From JBOHNM01 sp050730675 (lineage in GTDB: Bacteria > Planctomycetota > Phycisphaerae > Phycisphaerales > UBA1924), in NCBI GenBank assembly GCA_050730675.1, contig JBOHNM010000032.1, positions 1-29,203 on the forward strand: 29,203 bases of DNA, given 5' to 3'. A program made the position numbers and the translations under genes. This document shows positions 1-6,948 of the stretch, piece after piece. Position 1 is the stretch's first letter; the number at the start of each line of letters is the position of its first letter. Under the pieces are notes generated by a model. The model made no database searches and was not told the DNA's origin. It was given only the letters and a program-made list of their open reading frames with translations.

Positions 1-658
1 TCCGTCCGCCGTCCATGGGGAAGAACGGGAGGCAGACGTTGAACAGCAGCAGGGCGGCGTTGGTGTAGTAGAGCCACCACAGCCACTGCTTGGCGTAGAG
101 GGCGAAGTTGCTCTCGCTGCCGTGGATCGATGACCAGTACGCCGTGCTCGCGGCGAGCGGATCGAATGGGTTGAACAGGAGCTGTGCCGACCCGCCCGAG
201 GCGAAGTGCAGCGCCAGTGCGAGGACGGGAACGAGTACCACGTTGACCATCGGGCCGCCGATGGCGGTGATGAAATTCGCGTGCCAGGTGTGCGGTGGGC
301 TGCAGTAGGCAAGTCCGCCCAAGGGCCACAAAAGGATGTAGTCGGATTCTCCGCCGACCCGTCGGCAGGCGATTGAATGGCCGAACTCGTGGAGCAGGAC
401 CAGAAGGAACAAGGAAAAGAGAGCCAGGGCGACGGCGGTAAGGGTGCCGTCAAAGGCCGCGGTGATGAGTTGCACCGCCGCGTAGATCACGAAGAAGAAA
501 CTGAGCTGGACGAGGATGCCCGAAACCCGCATCAGCGGCACGCCCCAGCGGATGGGATTGTCGCCGCGGAAGAAGGTGCGCCGCCACCACGAGCCTGAGC
601 GGCGGCCGTCGCCGAACATCGAAGGGTCGCCGAATTCGTCCTTGTCGCGCCAGCTCAT
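1..658 (-). CDS. Site-2 protease family (M50) membrane metalloprotease, C-terminally cut by the window edge
   Basis: The first 219 residues are visible; the gene runs off the left edge. It reads as an intramembrane zinc metalloprotease of the M50/S2P (SpoIVFB-like) group. A polar N-terminus with WWRR and RW motifs (about residues 24-38) is followed by hydrophobic segments. The zinc motif HEFGH is at residues 90-94 inside a hydrophobic helix, and the second signature, PMDGG, is at about 214-218 just before the cut, so both halves of the active site are present. Family members cut substrates within the membrane, often anti-sigma factors or signal proteins, but the substrate cannot be inferred here. 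The start is the ATG at 658; no clear Shine-Dalgarno sequence precedes it. It lies 40 nt downstream of the NUDIX gene on the same strand and may be cotranscribed with it. Confidence 0.88.
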   Translation of the reverse strand, partial: MSWRDKDEFGDPSMFGDGRRSGSWWRRTFFRGDNPIRWGVPLMRVSGILVQLSFFFVIYAAVQLITAAFDGTLTAVALALFSLFLLVLLHEFGHSIACRRVGGESDYILLWPLGGLAYCSPPHTWHANFITAIGGPMVNVVLVPVLALALHFASGGSAQLLFNPFDPLAASTAYWSSIHGSESNFALYAKQWLWWLYYTNAALLLFNVCLPFFPMDGGR

Positions 659-698
659 GATCGGGATCGGGGTGTGATGGGGGGCCCGGGAGAAGGGA

Positions 699-1244
699 TT
701 ACAGCTTGATATGGCCGCGGTCGCGGGCCAAGTGCAGCGCCAGCATGCTCTTGGCATCGACCATCTCGCCGCGTTCGATGAGGTCGAAGGCCTCGGCGGG
801 GGGCAGAGAGAGGACTTCGATCGTCTCGTCATCCTCCAATTCCTGGCCGACGTGGGTCAGGCCGGTGGCAACGAAGGGGTGCATCTTCTCGTCGGTCAGA
901 CCGGGAGTGGTGTAAAAATAGCCAAGGCTGGTGAGCTTTTCGGCGCGGTAGCCAGTCTCTTCGATCAGCTCTCGAGCGGCGGTCTCGACGGGCGGGTCGC
1001 CGTTCTCGATCGTGCCCGCGCAGCACTCGACCAGCCACTTCTGGACGAGGATGCGGTAGTTGCGAATGAGCACGATGCGTCCATCGTCGAGGATCGGCAC
1101 GATCACGACCGCGCCGGGATGGCGGACCATCTCGCGCTGGACGGTCTTGCCCGAAGCGGTGCGGACCGTCAGCCGGTCGTAGTCGTACTTTTTTCCGGGG
1201 ACGAGCACTTCGCGTGCAAGGATTTCGGGGATCGGTTTCACCAC
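699..1244 (-). CDS. NUDIX hydrolase, ADP-ribose pyrophosphatase-like
   Basis: A 181-residue protein with an almost complete NUDIX box from the G of AGTIENGD through REL, IEE and TGY (about residues 77-99). This matches G-x5-E-x7-REUxEExGU except that the first Glu is Asp. The RELIEETG core supplies the catalytic metal ligands. Length, the upstream beta-strand pattern (VVIVPILDDGRIVLIRNYR) and the downstream YTTPGLTDEKM segment resemble ADP-ribose pyrophosphatases of the NudF/ADPRase type, which hydrolyse ADP-ribose to AMP and ribose-5-phosphate. The substrate is an inference from family resemblance. The start is a GTG at 1244; no ATG is available upstream before the pseudopilin gene, whose stop is 48 nt away on the same strand. 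Confidence 0.9.
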   Translation of the reverse strand: MVKPIPEILAREVLVPGKKYDYDRLTVRTASGKTVQREMVRHPGAVVIVPILDDGRIVLIRNYRILVQKWLVECCAGTIENGDPPVETAARELIEETGYRAEKLTSLGYFYTTPGLTDEKMHPFVATGLTHVGQELEDDETIEVLSLPPAEAFDLIERGEMVDAKSMLALHLARDRGHIKL

Positions 1245-1292
1245 CGATGGTACGAAGCGATTCCCCGCGCGGTGCGCCTGATCGGCGCCGGG

Positions 1293-2333
1293 TCACGGCA
1301 CGCGGAACGGCTCGCTCGTGGATGGAGTATCGACGCCCTTGAGCCCGCCGAGCGACCAGCGAAAACGGGCGGGCTGGGTTGGGCTTGAGCCGTCCGCCCA
1401 AGGAATCTGGCCGACTGCGTCGTTGACGTTGTAGGCGATCGTCGCGCGGGTATTGGCGCCGCCGACGATGTTGCGGTAGCCGCCGAGAGTCGTTTCAATG
1501 CTGCGGAGCATGCGCTGCGAGCCGTCAAAAAACAGCGCGGGCGTGATGGCGGCGTTGTGCGTGAAGTAGAACTGCTTCGAGCCGTAGTGACGGACGTACT
1601 CGTCGTGGACGGCGACCTTCTGGCCGGGCGCGGCGATGTCGGAGAATTTTCGGCCGCCCAAGCGATACATGTTCTGGATACCCGGCGACCAAGTCAGCGC
1701 CATGTGCGTGCCGACAGCGTTTTCCATGAAGCCGCCGTCGGGTGTGCGACGGTCGGGCGTCCAGAGCGCAGGGACCCAGGCGTACGAGGAGCTGTAGCCC
1801 TGGCGAGCGACGGTCGCTCCGTTGGAGAGGACGTTGTCGGGGTCCTGCCACCAGATGTTGCGCATCTTGTCTTCGGGGCAGACGGCCGTCGGGCTGGGGA
1901 GTTTCATTGCCGCGTAGTCCTGAAGGACCAGGTGGCTGTAATACATGTTGGGGGACCAGTTGTTCTGGTTCCAGGGGAGCGCGGCGGCGTTGCCGATACC
2001 GTTGCGGTGGATGATGTCAACGCCTTGGGAGGCCATCGCATCGGTGTCGTTCGCCGGGGTCGGCATACCGGCGGGCGGAGCGGTGATGCCGCGGGCGCCG
2101 GCCCGCCAAGTGAACGAAAAGAGTGTGTCTTTGAAGTCAGTAGAGTACGCCACCATGATCTTGCCGTACTGACTCATGTTGTTCTGGCAGAGCACGAGCT
2201 TGGCGGTCCGACGGCCGTCGCGCAGCGCGGGCATAAGGATCGACACCAGCAGCGTGATGATCGCGATCACGACCAGGAGTTCGATCAACGTGAACGCGCA
2301 ATGACCAACACGGTTGGTTCGCGAAGACAACAT
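1293..2333 (-). CDS. Pseudopilin-like protein with type IV prepilin N-terminal methylation motif
   Basis: A 346-residue protein starting with a short basic leader and then AFTLIELLVVIAII (from residue 13), the class III signal recognised by prepilin peptidase. Cleavage would fall between Ala13 and Phe14, with the conserved Glu at mature position +5 (Glu18). The -1 residue is Ala instead of the usual Gly. A single hydrophobic helix covers about residues 14-37, followed by a large soluble domain ending in ADGSSPTQPARF. Planctomycetes encode many such large pseudopilins (PulG/DUF1559-like), thought to build type II secretion or pilus-like fibres. The C-terminal domain is not one I can name. It stands alone, with no secretion ATPase or secretin nearby. 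Its upstream region (2334-2523) is shared with the divergent lipoprotein gene. Confidence 0.85.
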   Translation of the reverse strand: MLSSRTNRVGHCAFTLIELLVVIAIITLLVSILMPALRDGRRTAKLVLCQNNMSQYGKIMVAYSTDFKDTLFSFTWRAGARGITAPPAGMPTPANDTDAMASQGVDIIHRNGIGNAAALPWNQNNWSPNMYYSHLVLQDYAAMKLPSPTAVCPEDKMRNIWWQDPDNVLSNGATVARQGYSSSYAWVPALWTPDRRTPDGGFMENAVGTHMALTWSPGIQNMYRLGGRKFSDIAAPGQKVAVHDEYVRHYGSKQFYFTHNAAITPALFFDGSQRMLRSIETTLGGYRNIVGGANTRATIAYNVNDAVGQIPWADGSSPTQPARFRWSLGGLKGVDTPSTSEPFRVP

Positions 2334-2383
2334 GATCCGTCCCTTTCATCACACCGGAGAACCCGGCGTGGGCCCCGATACGA

Positions 2384-2413
2384 CCTTCAGAATTGAAGGC
2401 ACACTTCAAGTGT
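2384..2413. promoter_or_regulatory. Two adjacent palindromes in the pseudopilin / lipoprotein divergent region
   Basis: CCTTCA-GAAT-TGAAGG (2384-2399) is a perfect 6-bp inverted repeat. It is followed after one base by the perfect palindrome ACACTTCAAGTGT (2401-2413). They lie 51-80 nt upstream of the pseudopilin start and about 110 nt upstream of the divergent lipoprotein start. They could be operator sites or leader hairpins; no convincing promoter hexamers were found around them. Confidence 0.35.
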
Positions 2414-2523
2414 ACATCGAATCGGGCGGGCTGCAAACCGCAGAATGGGGTGGAAAAGCGGCCTGCGCGTGGGCGGTACACTCGCCGAACGTACACCCGA
2501 AGTGGTAGCGGTAGGAGTTGACC

Positions 2524-3525
2524 GTGCGGCGACTGGCCCTTTGTTTTGGCAGCATCATGATGTCAGCGATGGTCGCCTGCACGGGGGATCGGTACCAGAG
2601 TTCGGAGGGACGACCGACGACCCCGCCAGTCCAAGAGCTGCTCCCGGACGGTGCCGGCCCACGAGCAGGGGAGAGCGACGTGGTGATGATCGTCGGTGGG
2701 CGGACGGTGGCAAGGTCGCAGGTGTGGGGGCGGTTGGGGGAGGCGGCGGGCGGGGCGGTGATCGAGGAACTCGCTCTCGACATGCTTGTCGAGTCCCAGC
2801 TTGGCAAGATGGGCATCCGCTTGGCGCCTGGTGCGGTCGAAGCCGAGCGCCGGCTGCTGATCGAGTCGATCTCCCGCAGTTCGAACGTCAGCACAGATGA
2901 AGGAGAGCGGTTGCTGGCACAGGTGCGGCGAAGTCGGGGGCTGGGGGATGAGCGGTTCGAGGCGCTGCTGACACGCAACGCGGGGCTGCGGGCACTGGTG
3001 CAGGGGCAGGTGAGAGTCACCGAAGCCGAAGTGCGGCAGGCGTTGGCGGTGGAGTACGGCCCGAAACTGCGAGTGCGGATCCTTGTGACGGCGACTTCGG
3101 GTGAAGCGGCCGGGGCGGCAACACGTCTGGGACCGCGCGTTGACGCGAACCGTTTCGGCGAGGAGGCGGTGCGCGTGTCGATCGACGAGTCGGCGGCGCG
3201 GGGCGGGTTGATGGACCCATTTAGCCCGGCGGACACGGTTGTATCGGCGGCGCTGCGGACTGCGGCAGATCGGCTGGCGGTTGGGCAGATGAGCGGGCCG
3301 ATCGCATTGGAGCGCGGGTTTGCGATTGTCTATTTGCAAGAGCGACTTGCCGGAGGCACAACCGCGAGCGCGGAGCAAGTCGAGTCCATGCGGCAGCGTG
3401 TGCGTGCCGCGCAGGAACGAGCGGCCATGGACAGGCTGGCGCGGCGGATGCTGACGGAATCGCCGCCGACGGTGCTGGACCGCTCGCTCAACTGGGGCTG
3501 GCAGAACCGCGAGCCGAGACCATAA
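2524..3525 (+). CDS. SurA/PrsA-like peptidyl-prolyl isomerase lipoprotein
   Basis: About 333 residues. The N-terminus has two Arg, a hydrophobic stretch and a lipobox-like MVAC (Cys19), so a lipid-anchored extracytoplasmic protein is likely. Residues about 50-165 are helical and resemble the SurA/trigger-factor-like chaperone region. Residues about 182-275 resemble a divergent parvulin (PpiC) domain, with RVSIDESAARGG, then LAVGQMSGPI and GFAIVYLQE. These proteins assist folding of exported proteins; the activity is inferred. The start is taken as GTG at 2524 because AGGAG at 2513-2517 is 6 nt upstream of it; an in-frame TTG at 2518 directly abuts AGGAG and is a poor choice. The stop lies 9 nt from the end of the convergent rny gene, with no terminator visible between. 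Confidence 0.78.
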   Translation: MRRLALCFGSIMMSAMVACTGDRYQSSEGRPTTPPVQELLPDGAGPRAGESDVVMIVGGRTVARSQVWGRLGEAAGGAVIEELALDMLVESQLGKMGIRLAPGAVEAERRLLIESISRSSNVSTDEGERLLAQVRRSRGLGDERFEALLTRNAGLRALVQGQVRVTEAEVRQALAVEYGPKLRVRILVTATSGEAAGAATRLGPRVDANRFGEEAVRVSIDESAARGGLMDPFSPADTVVSAALRTAADRLAVGQMSGPIALERGFAIVYLQERLAGGTTASAEQVESMRQRVRAAQERAAMDRLARRMLTESPPTVLDRSLNWGWQNREPRP

Positions 3526-3534
3526 ACCCACCGG

Positions 3535-5118
3535 TCAGCGAGCGATCTCGATGGCGCGGGTCTCGCGGAGCACGGTGACCTTGATCTCGCCGGGGAAGGT
3601 CATCTCGTCGGAGACCTGCTTGGCAATCTTCTGGGCGATGTGGTACGCCTGGTCGTCGGGGACCTTCTTGGCGTCCACCATCACACGCACCTCGCGTCCG
3701 GCCTGGATGGCGTACGCCTCGGTGACGCCCTCGTGGCCGAGGGCGATGCCCTGGAGCTGCTCGAGGCGCTGGACGTACTTCTCCAGGCTCTCGCGGCGCG
3801 CGCCCGGGCGGGCCGAACTGATGGCGTCGGCGGCCATGACGATGGGCGTGTAGAAGCTCGTCGAAGGCACATCTCCGTGGTGTCCGGCGATAGCGTTGAG
3901 GACGGGCTCGCGCTCGCCGTGGGCCTTGGCGAAGTCGTAGCCGATCCTGGGGTGCGTGCCCTCCTGGTCGTGGTCCATCGCCTTGCCGATGTCGTGCAGG
4001 TAGCCGCAGCGACGGGCGAGTGTGCCGTCGAGGCCGAGCTGATCGGCGATGATCTGGCAGAGGAATGCGACCTCGACGGAGTGGCGGAGGACATTCTGGC
4101 CGTAGCTGGTGCGGAAGTTCAGGCGGCCCATCGCCTCCTGGACCTTCGGGTGCAGGCCGCGCAGGTTGACTTCGAGAGCGGTTTCCTTGCCGAACTTGGC
4201 GATGCGCTCGTCCATCTCGGAGCGGACCTTCTCGACGACCTCTTCGATTCGCGACGGGTGCATGCGCCCGTCGGCGATGAGGCGGTTGAGTGATTCGACG
4301 GCGATCGCCTGACGCACTTTGTCGAAGCACGAGACGACAATGACACCCGGCGTGTCGTCAACGATGATGTCCACGCCCGTGGCCTTCTCGATGGCGCGGA
4401 TGTTGCGGCCTTCGCGACCGATGATGCGGCCTTTCATGTCGTCGGAGGGGATCGCGACGGTGCGGACGGTGCTTTCGGAGGTGTGCTCGTTGGCGTAACG
4501 CTGGATCGCCATGAGCGTGATCTCTTGCGCCTTTTCTTTCGCGTGGTTCTCCGCGTCCTCGTGGATCTTGCGGACGACCTTGGCGACCTCCTGGCGGGAC
4601 TCCTCCTCGACGCGCTGCAACAACAGCTCGGTTGCCTGCGGCATGCTCAGGCCAGTGATGTTGAGGAGCTTCTCTTTCTGCTGCACGAGCGTCTGCTCGA
4701 GTTCTTTCTCGGTACGGTCGAGCTTCTCTTCTCGGGTCTTGAGCTGAGCCTCGGCACGGCTCATCGCCTCTTCCTTGGTGGTGGCCTGCTCCAGCTTCTT
4801 GTCGAGGATGTCTTCACGCTTGGTCAGTCGGCGTTCGGTTTCTCGCAGCTCGTCGCGGACAGCGGCGAACTCCTTCTCCATATGCTCCTTGCGCACGAGG
4901 GTGGCCTTCTCGGCGGCAATCTCGGCCCGTTGAGTGATGGCCTTGGCGTTGCCCTCGGCTTCGCTGAGCATCTGGGTGGCCTTCGACTTCGCGTCGGCCA
5001 GGGAGCGGCCGGTGAGGGCCTTGGTGAGCAGGAACGCGACGATCGCACCGATGATCACGCCGGCGGCAGCGCCGATCGCGATCGAGACAGGTTCAATTTG
5101 TGCGAGCACAGGCACCAT
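3535..5118 (-). CDS. rny: Ribonuclease Y
   Basis: A 527-residue endoribonuclease that initiates mRNA decay at the membrane. Domains in order: an N-terminal transmembrane helix (about residues 11-34), a long charged coiled coil (about 38-205), a KH RNA-binding domain with GREG loop at 234-237 (RIIGREGRNIRAIEKATGVD), and an HD phosphohydrolase domain with His346 in LRHSVEV and HDIGKA at 375-380, followed by HP at 389-390 and GHHGD near 412-416. All catalytic HD elements and the full family length of about 520 residues are present. The start is ATG at 5118, with the strong Shine-Dalgarno GGAGGG (complement of 5125-5130) 6 nt upstream. The gene is preceded by an unusually long gene-free region with inverted repeats. 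Confidence 0.97.
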   Translation of the reverse strand: MVPVLAQIEPVSIAIGAAAGVIIGAIVAFLLTKALTGRSLADAKSKATQMLSEAEGNAKAITQRAEIAAEKATLVRKEHMEKEFAAVRDELRETERRLTKREDILDKKLEQATTKEEAMSRAEAQLKTREEKLDRTEKELEQTLVQQKEKLLNITGLSMPQATELLLQRVEEESRQEVAKVVRKIHEDAENHAKEKAQEITLMAIQRYANEHTSESTVRTVAIPSDDMKGRIIGREGRNIRAIEKATGVDIIVDDTPGVIVVSCFDKVRQAIAVESLNRLIADGRMHPSRIEEVVEKVRSEMDERIAKFGKETALEVNLRGLHPKVQEAMGRLNFRTSYGQNVLRHSVEVAFLCQIIADQLGLDGTLARRCGYLHDIGKAMDHDQEGTHPRIGYDFAKAHGEREPVLNAIAGHHGDVPSTSFYTPIVMAADAISSARPGARRESLEKYVQRLEQLQGIALGHEGVTEAYAIQAGREVRVMVDAKKVPDDQAYHIAQKIAKQVSDEMTFPGEIKVTVLRETRAIEIAR

Positions 5119-5519
5119 GCCGAGCCCTCCGTTGACGCCGCAGATAATGCGGCGGGTGGAAGGCCCACGGGTTGCCGAGTCGGGTCGTTCAGATCAGCGC
5201 GGTCGGTCGTGGCCAGGGGGCCGTGCGTGCTCGGTCGCGGTCAGCAGGACAAGATGGAACAAGGATGCGTGAATTCCTGCGGTCTCGCTTCAGAACGGGG
5301 CGACGGTTGTGGGCGAACGATCTTCTAAATCCGCTTGATCTATGCACCCGCAGGTGCGGGTGGGCGAGTACTGGCGCGGCAAGCCGCGACACCATCACCA
5401 TGAACAACCCACGGCAGGCCGCGGGCCGGTTGTCAAAGACCTACCCGTACGCGGGAAGGTCAAGGATATGTTAGCGGGGCGGTCCGCTCGGGGTCGAATA
5501 CCCTCGGGGCCGGGATAAG
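5119..5519 (-). promoter_or_regulatory. Gene-free 400-nt rny upstream region with four inverted repeats
   Basis: No credible gene lies here on either strand. Four inverted repeats stand out. CGCCGCA-GATAA-TGCGGCG (5136-5154) is perfect and ends 5 nt before the rny Shine-Dalgarno. CACCCGC-AGGT-GCGGGTG (5345-5362) is perfect. CGCGG-CAAG-CCGCG (5375-5388) is perfect. ACAACC and GGTTGT (5404-5409 with 5428-5433) enclose a GC-rich interior. A weak minus-strand promoter could be TTCGAC (complement of 5493-5498) with TAACAT (complement of 5468-5473), but the 19-nt spacing is long. If that is correct the rny leader is about 340 nt. The region may hold a structured 5' untranslated region or a small RNA. 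Confidence 0.4.
5136..5154 (-). promoter_or_regulatory. Hairpin directly upstream of the rny ribosome binding site
   Basis: A perfect 7-bp stem with a 5-nt loop lies 5 nt upstream of the GGAGGG ribosome binding site of rny. In the transcript it would sit in the translation-initiation region, where it could affect ribosome access or serve as a cleavage or binding site. The structure is read directly from the sequence; any regulatory role is inference. Confidence 0.45.
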
Positions 5520-5900
5520 TCAGGCAAAGAGTTCGATCTGGTAGGCGTCGGGGTCGTTGAAGGCGACCGCCGGCGGGAGGGGATCAGTGGCCGGGGGGGG
5601 GCCGATCCAGCGAACCAGACCGTTCAGCCCGGCAATGGCCTCGGCCAGCTTGGGTTCACGGAAGGAGAGCTTGGTGATGCCGCCGGGGCTGGTCCCCTGG
5701 ATCCGCTTCCCAAAGCCAGCCCGAAGGTCAAGCTGGACTGCGGGGTGGCGGTCGGAGCGGAGCGACCGGGACTCGAAGATCAGGCCCGGCCGATCGGTGT
5801 GCGTGACCCGAAAGCCGAGCGCGCGGCCGTAAAACTCGCACGATCGGTTGAGATCCTGCACGTCGAGGGCGATGCGGACTGTGGGTTGCGGATCGGCCAT
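5520..5900 (-). CDS. VOC-superfamily (glyoxalase/bleomycin-resistance fold) protein
   Basis: A 126-residue single-module VOC protein. The opening VRIALDVQDLNRSCEFYGRALGF is the typical first beta-alpha unit, and FNDPDAYQIELFA at the C-terminus is the typical last strand, with Glu123 in the usual metal-ligand position. VOC proteins cover glyoxalases, dioxygenases, isomerases and antibiotic-binding proteins, so no substrate can be assigned. The start is ATG at 5900. The gene follows the PilZ gene by 24 nt on the same strand, so cotranscription is likely. The gap is almost filled by an inverted repeat, leaving no room for a normal ribosome binding site. Confidence 0.85.
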   Translation of the reverse strand: MADPQPTVRIALDVQDLNRSCEFYGRALGFRVTHTDRPGLIFESRSLRSDRHPAVQLDLRAGFGKRIQGTSPGGITKLSFREPKLAEAIAGLNGLVRWIGPPPATDPLPPAVAFNDPDAYQIELFA

Positions 5901-5918
5901 CGGGCGATGATACGCCCG
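5901..5918 (-). promoter_or_regulatory. Hairpin filling the PilZ-VOC gap
   Basis: CGGGCG-ATGATA-CGCCCG is a perfect 6-bp inverted repeat immediately before the VOC start codon. On the minus strand it sits where a Shine-Dalgarno would be expected and has no T-run after it, so it is more likely a translation or processing element than a terminator. Confidence 0.35.
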
Positions 5919-5924
5919 GATGGT

Positions 5925-6800
5925 TCACGCCCCAGCGGCACGGCGCTGCTGTCCCTGCTGGAGTGAATCGAGGTAGCGGCCCAGGATGTCGGCGACGAAC
6001 TTCTGATGGGCCGGATGGTGAGCGAAGTCGAAGGCGTAACCGGCGACGATGTTCTGGTGCGAGTCGGTGTGCTCGTGGGCGCGCTTGGCTGTGAGCGCGA
6101 GCGGCACCGGGACGAGCGGGGTGAGGTCTATGCGCATCCAGGTGTAGGTGTTGCGCTGCATCGCCGAAGCCTGATCGGGTGGAACGAGCAGGCCAAGACC
6201 GCCGCCGGAAACGTTGAGCAACTGAGCCGAGAACATCGGGCCGACGTCGGGGAGAAGGATCGAGTCAGGCGTTTCGTCTGCCGGTCCCGGGCCGATGCCC
6301 GAGGGCTGGAGGCGCTCGGTGATCATGGCGCGGTTGGCGGTCTCGGCGGCGACCACGCTGGTAGGATCGAGCAGGGGCCAGCATTGGACGGAGGCGAGGT
6401 GCAGTTCCGTCGTGGAGATGCGGAAGAACTGGCGTCGCGGGCAGCGCTCGACCCGGACCGGGCAGGCGATGATGAGGCCCGCGACCTCGTGGTTGCCGGC
6501 TCGGGCCACACGGTAACCGAGCGACCGCGAATGGAACATCCATCGGTTCTGCCCGATCGTCATCGCCACTACAAGGTTGACCTGCGCACCGATGCGCAGC
6601 GACCGGCCACCGGCTGCCGGGGTTTCGATCACGATGTCCTTGTCGCTCACGGAGAGAAGGCGGCAGCGCCAGACGACATCGTGCTGGTTGGTCGGCGCGG
6701 CGCCGTCGCGCTCAATAGTGACCTCGAGAGCGCCGCCGCGCTCGAGGAGTTGGGTGAGGGCGTCCTTCCAGTTTTCGGTGCGCGAACGATTGGCGGGCAC
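5925..6800 (-). CDS. PilZ-domain protein, YcgR-like (cyclic di-GMP receptor candidate)
   Basis: 291 residues from a GTG at 6800, with AGAGGT 6 nt upstream. The open frame continues further 5', but that stretch overlaps the transglutaminase gene and is not coding. An N-terminal beta domain (about residues 25-115, with WRCRLLSVSDKDIVIETP) resembles the YcgR N-terminal domain. It is followed by the PilZ signature: RxxxR as R123-QFF-R127, and NxSxxG as NVSGGG at 196-201. These are the c-di-GMP contact motifs and both are intact. About 65 residues separate the two motifs, which is longer than usual and suggests an insertion. YcgR proteins brake flagella or act on envelope processes. There are no motility genes here, so the target is unknown. 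Confidence 0.85.
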   Translation of the reverse strand: MPANRSRTENWKDALTQLLERGGALEVTIERDGAAPTNQHDVVWRCRLLSVSDKDIVIETPAAGGRSLRIGAQVNLVVAMTIGQNRWMFHSRSLGYRVARAGNHEVAGLIIACPVRVERCPRRQFFRISTTELHLASVQCWPLLDPTSVVAAETANRAMITERLQPSGIGPGPADETPDSILLPDVGPMFSAQLLNVSGGGLGLLVPPDQASAMQRNTYTWMRIDLTPLVPVPLALTAKRAHEHTDSHQNIVAGYAFDFAHHPAHQKFVADILGRYLDSLQQGQQRRAAGA

Positions 6801-6948
6801 GGTTGGACCTCTCGATCTTGAGGGAGCGTGGACGGCACGCGGGCCGCGGTCCAAGAAGATCGACCGGCCGGCGTTGGGACGCGCGTTGGCCGGGGCGAGG
6901 GTGATCGGGTGGGAGGGGCGGAGTGATCTGTGCGGGCGCGTTACGGCG

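Noticed and set aside
1557..2396. A 279-codon plus-strand open frame opposite the pseudopilin gene
   Set aside because: The minus strand has the diagnostic prepilin signal and a coherent protein; the plus-strand product is Arg/Gly/Val-rich without motifs.
5485..5519. A tRNA T-arm-like GGGTCGAATACCC segment
   Set aside because: The stem is 4 bp with a 5-nt loop and no acceptor, D or anticodon arms could be matched; not a tRNA.
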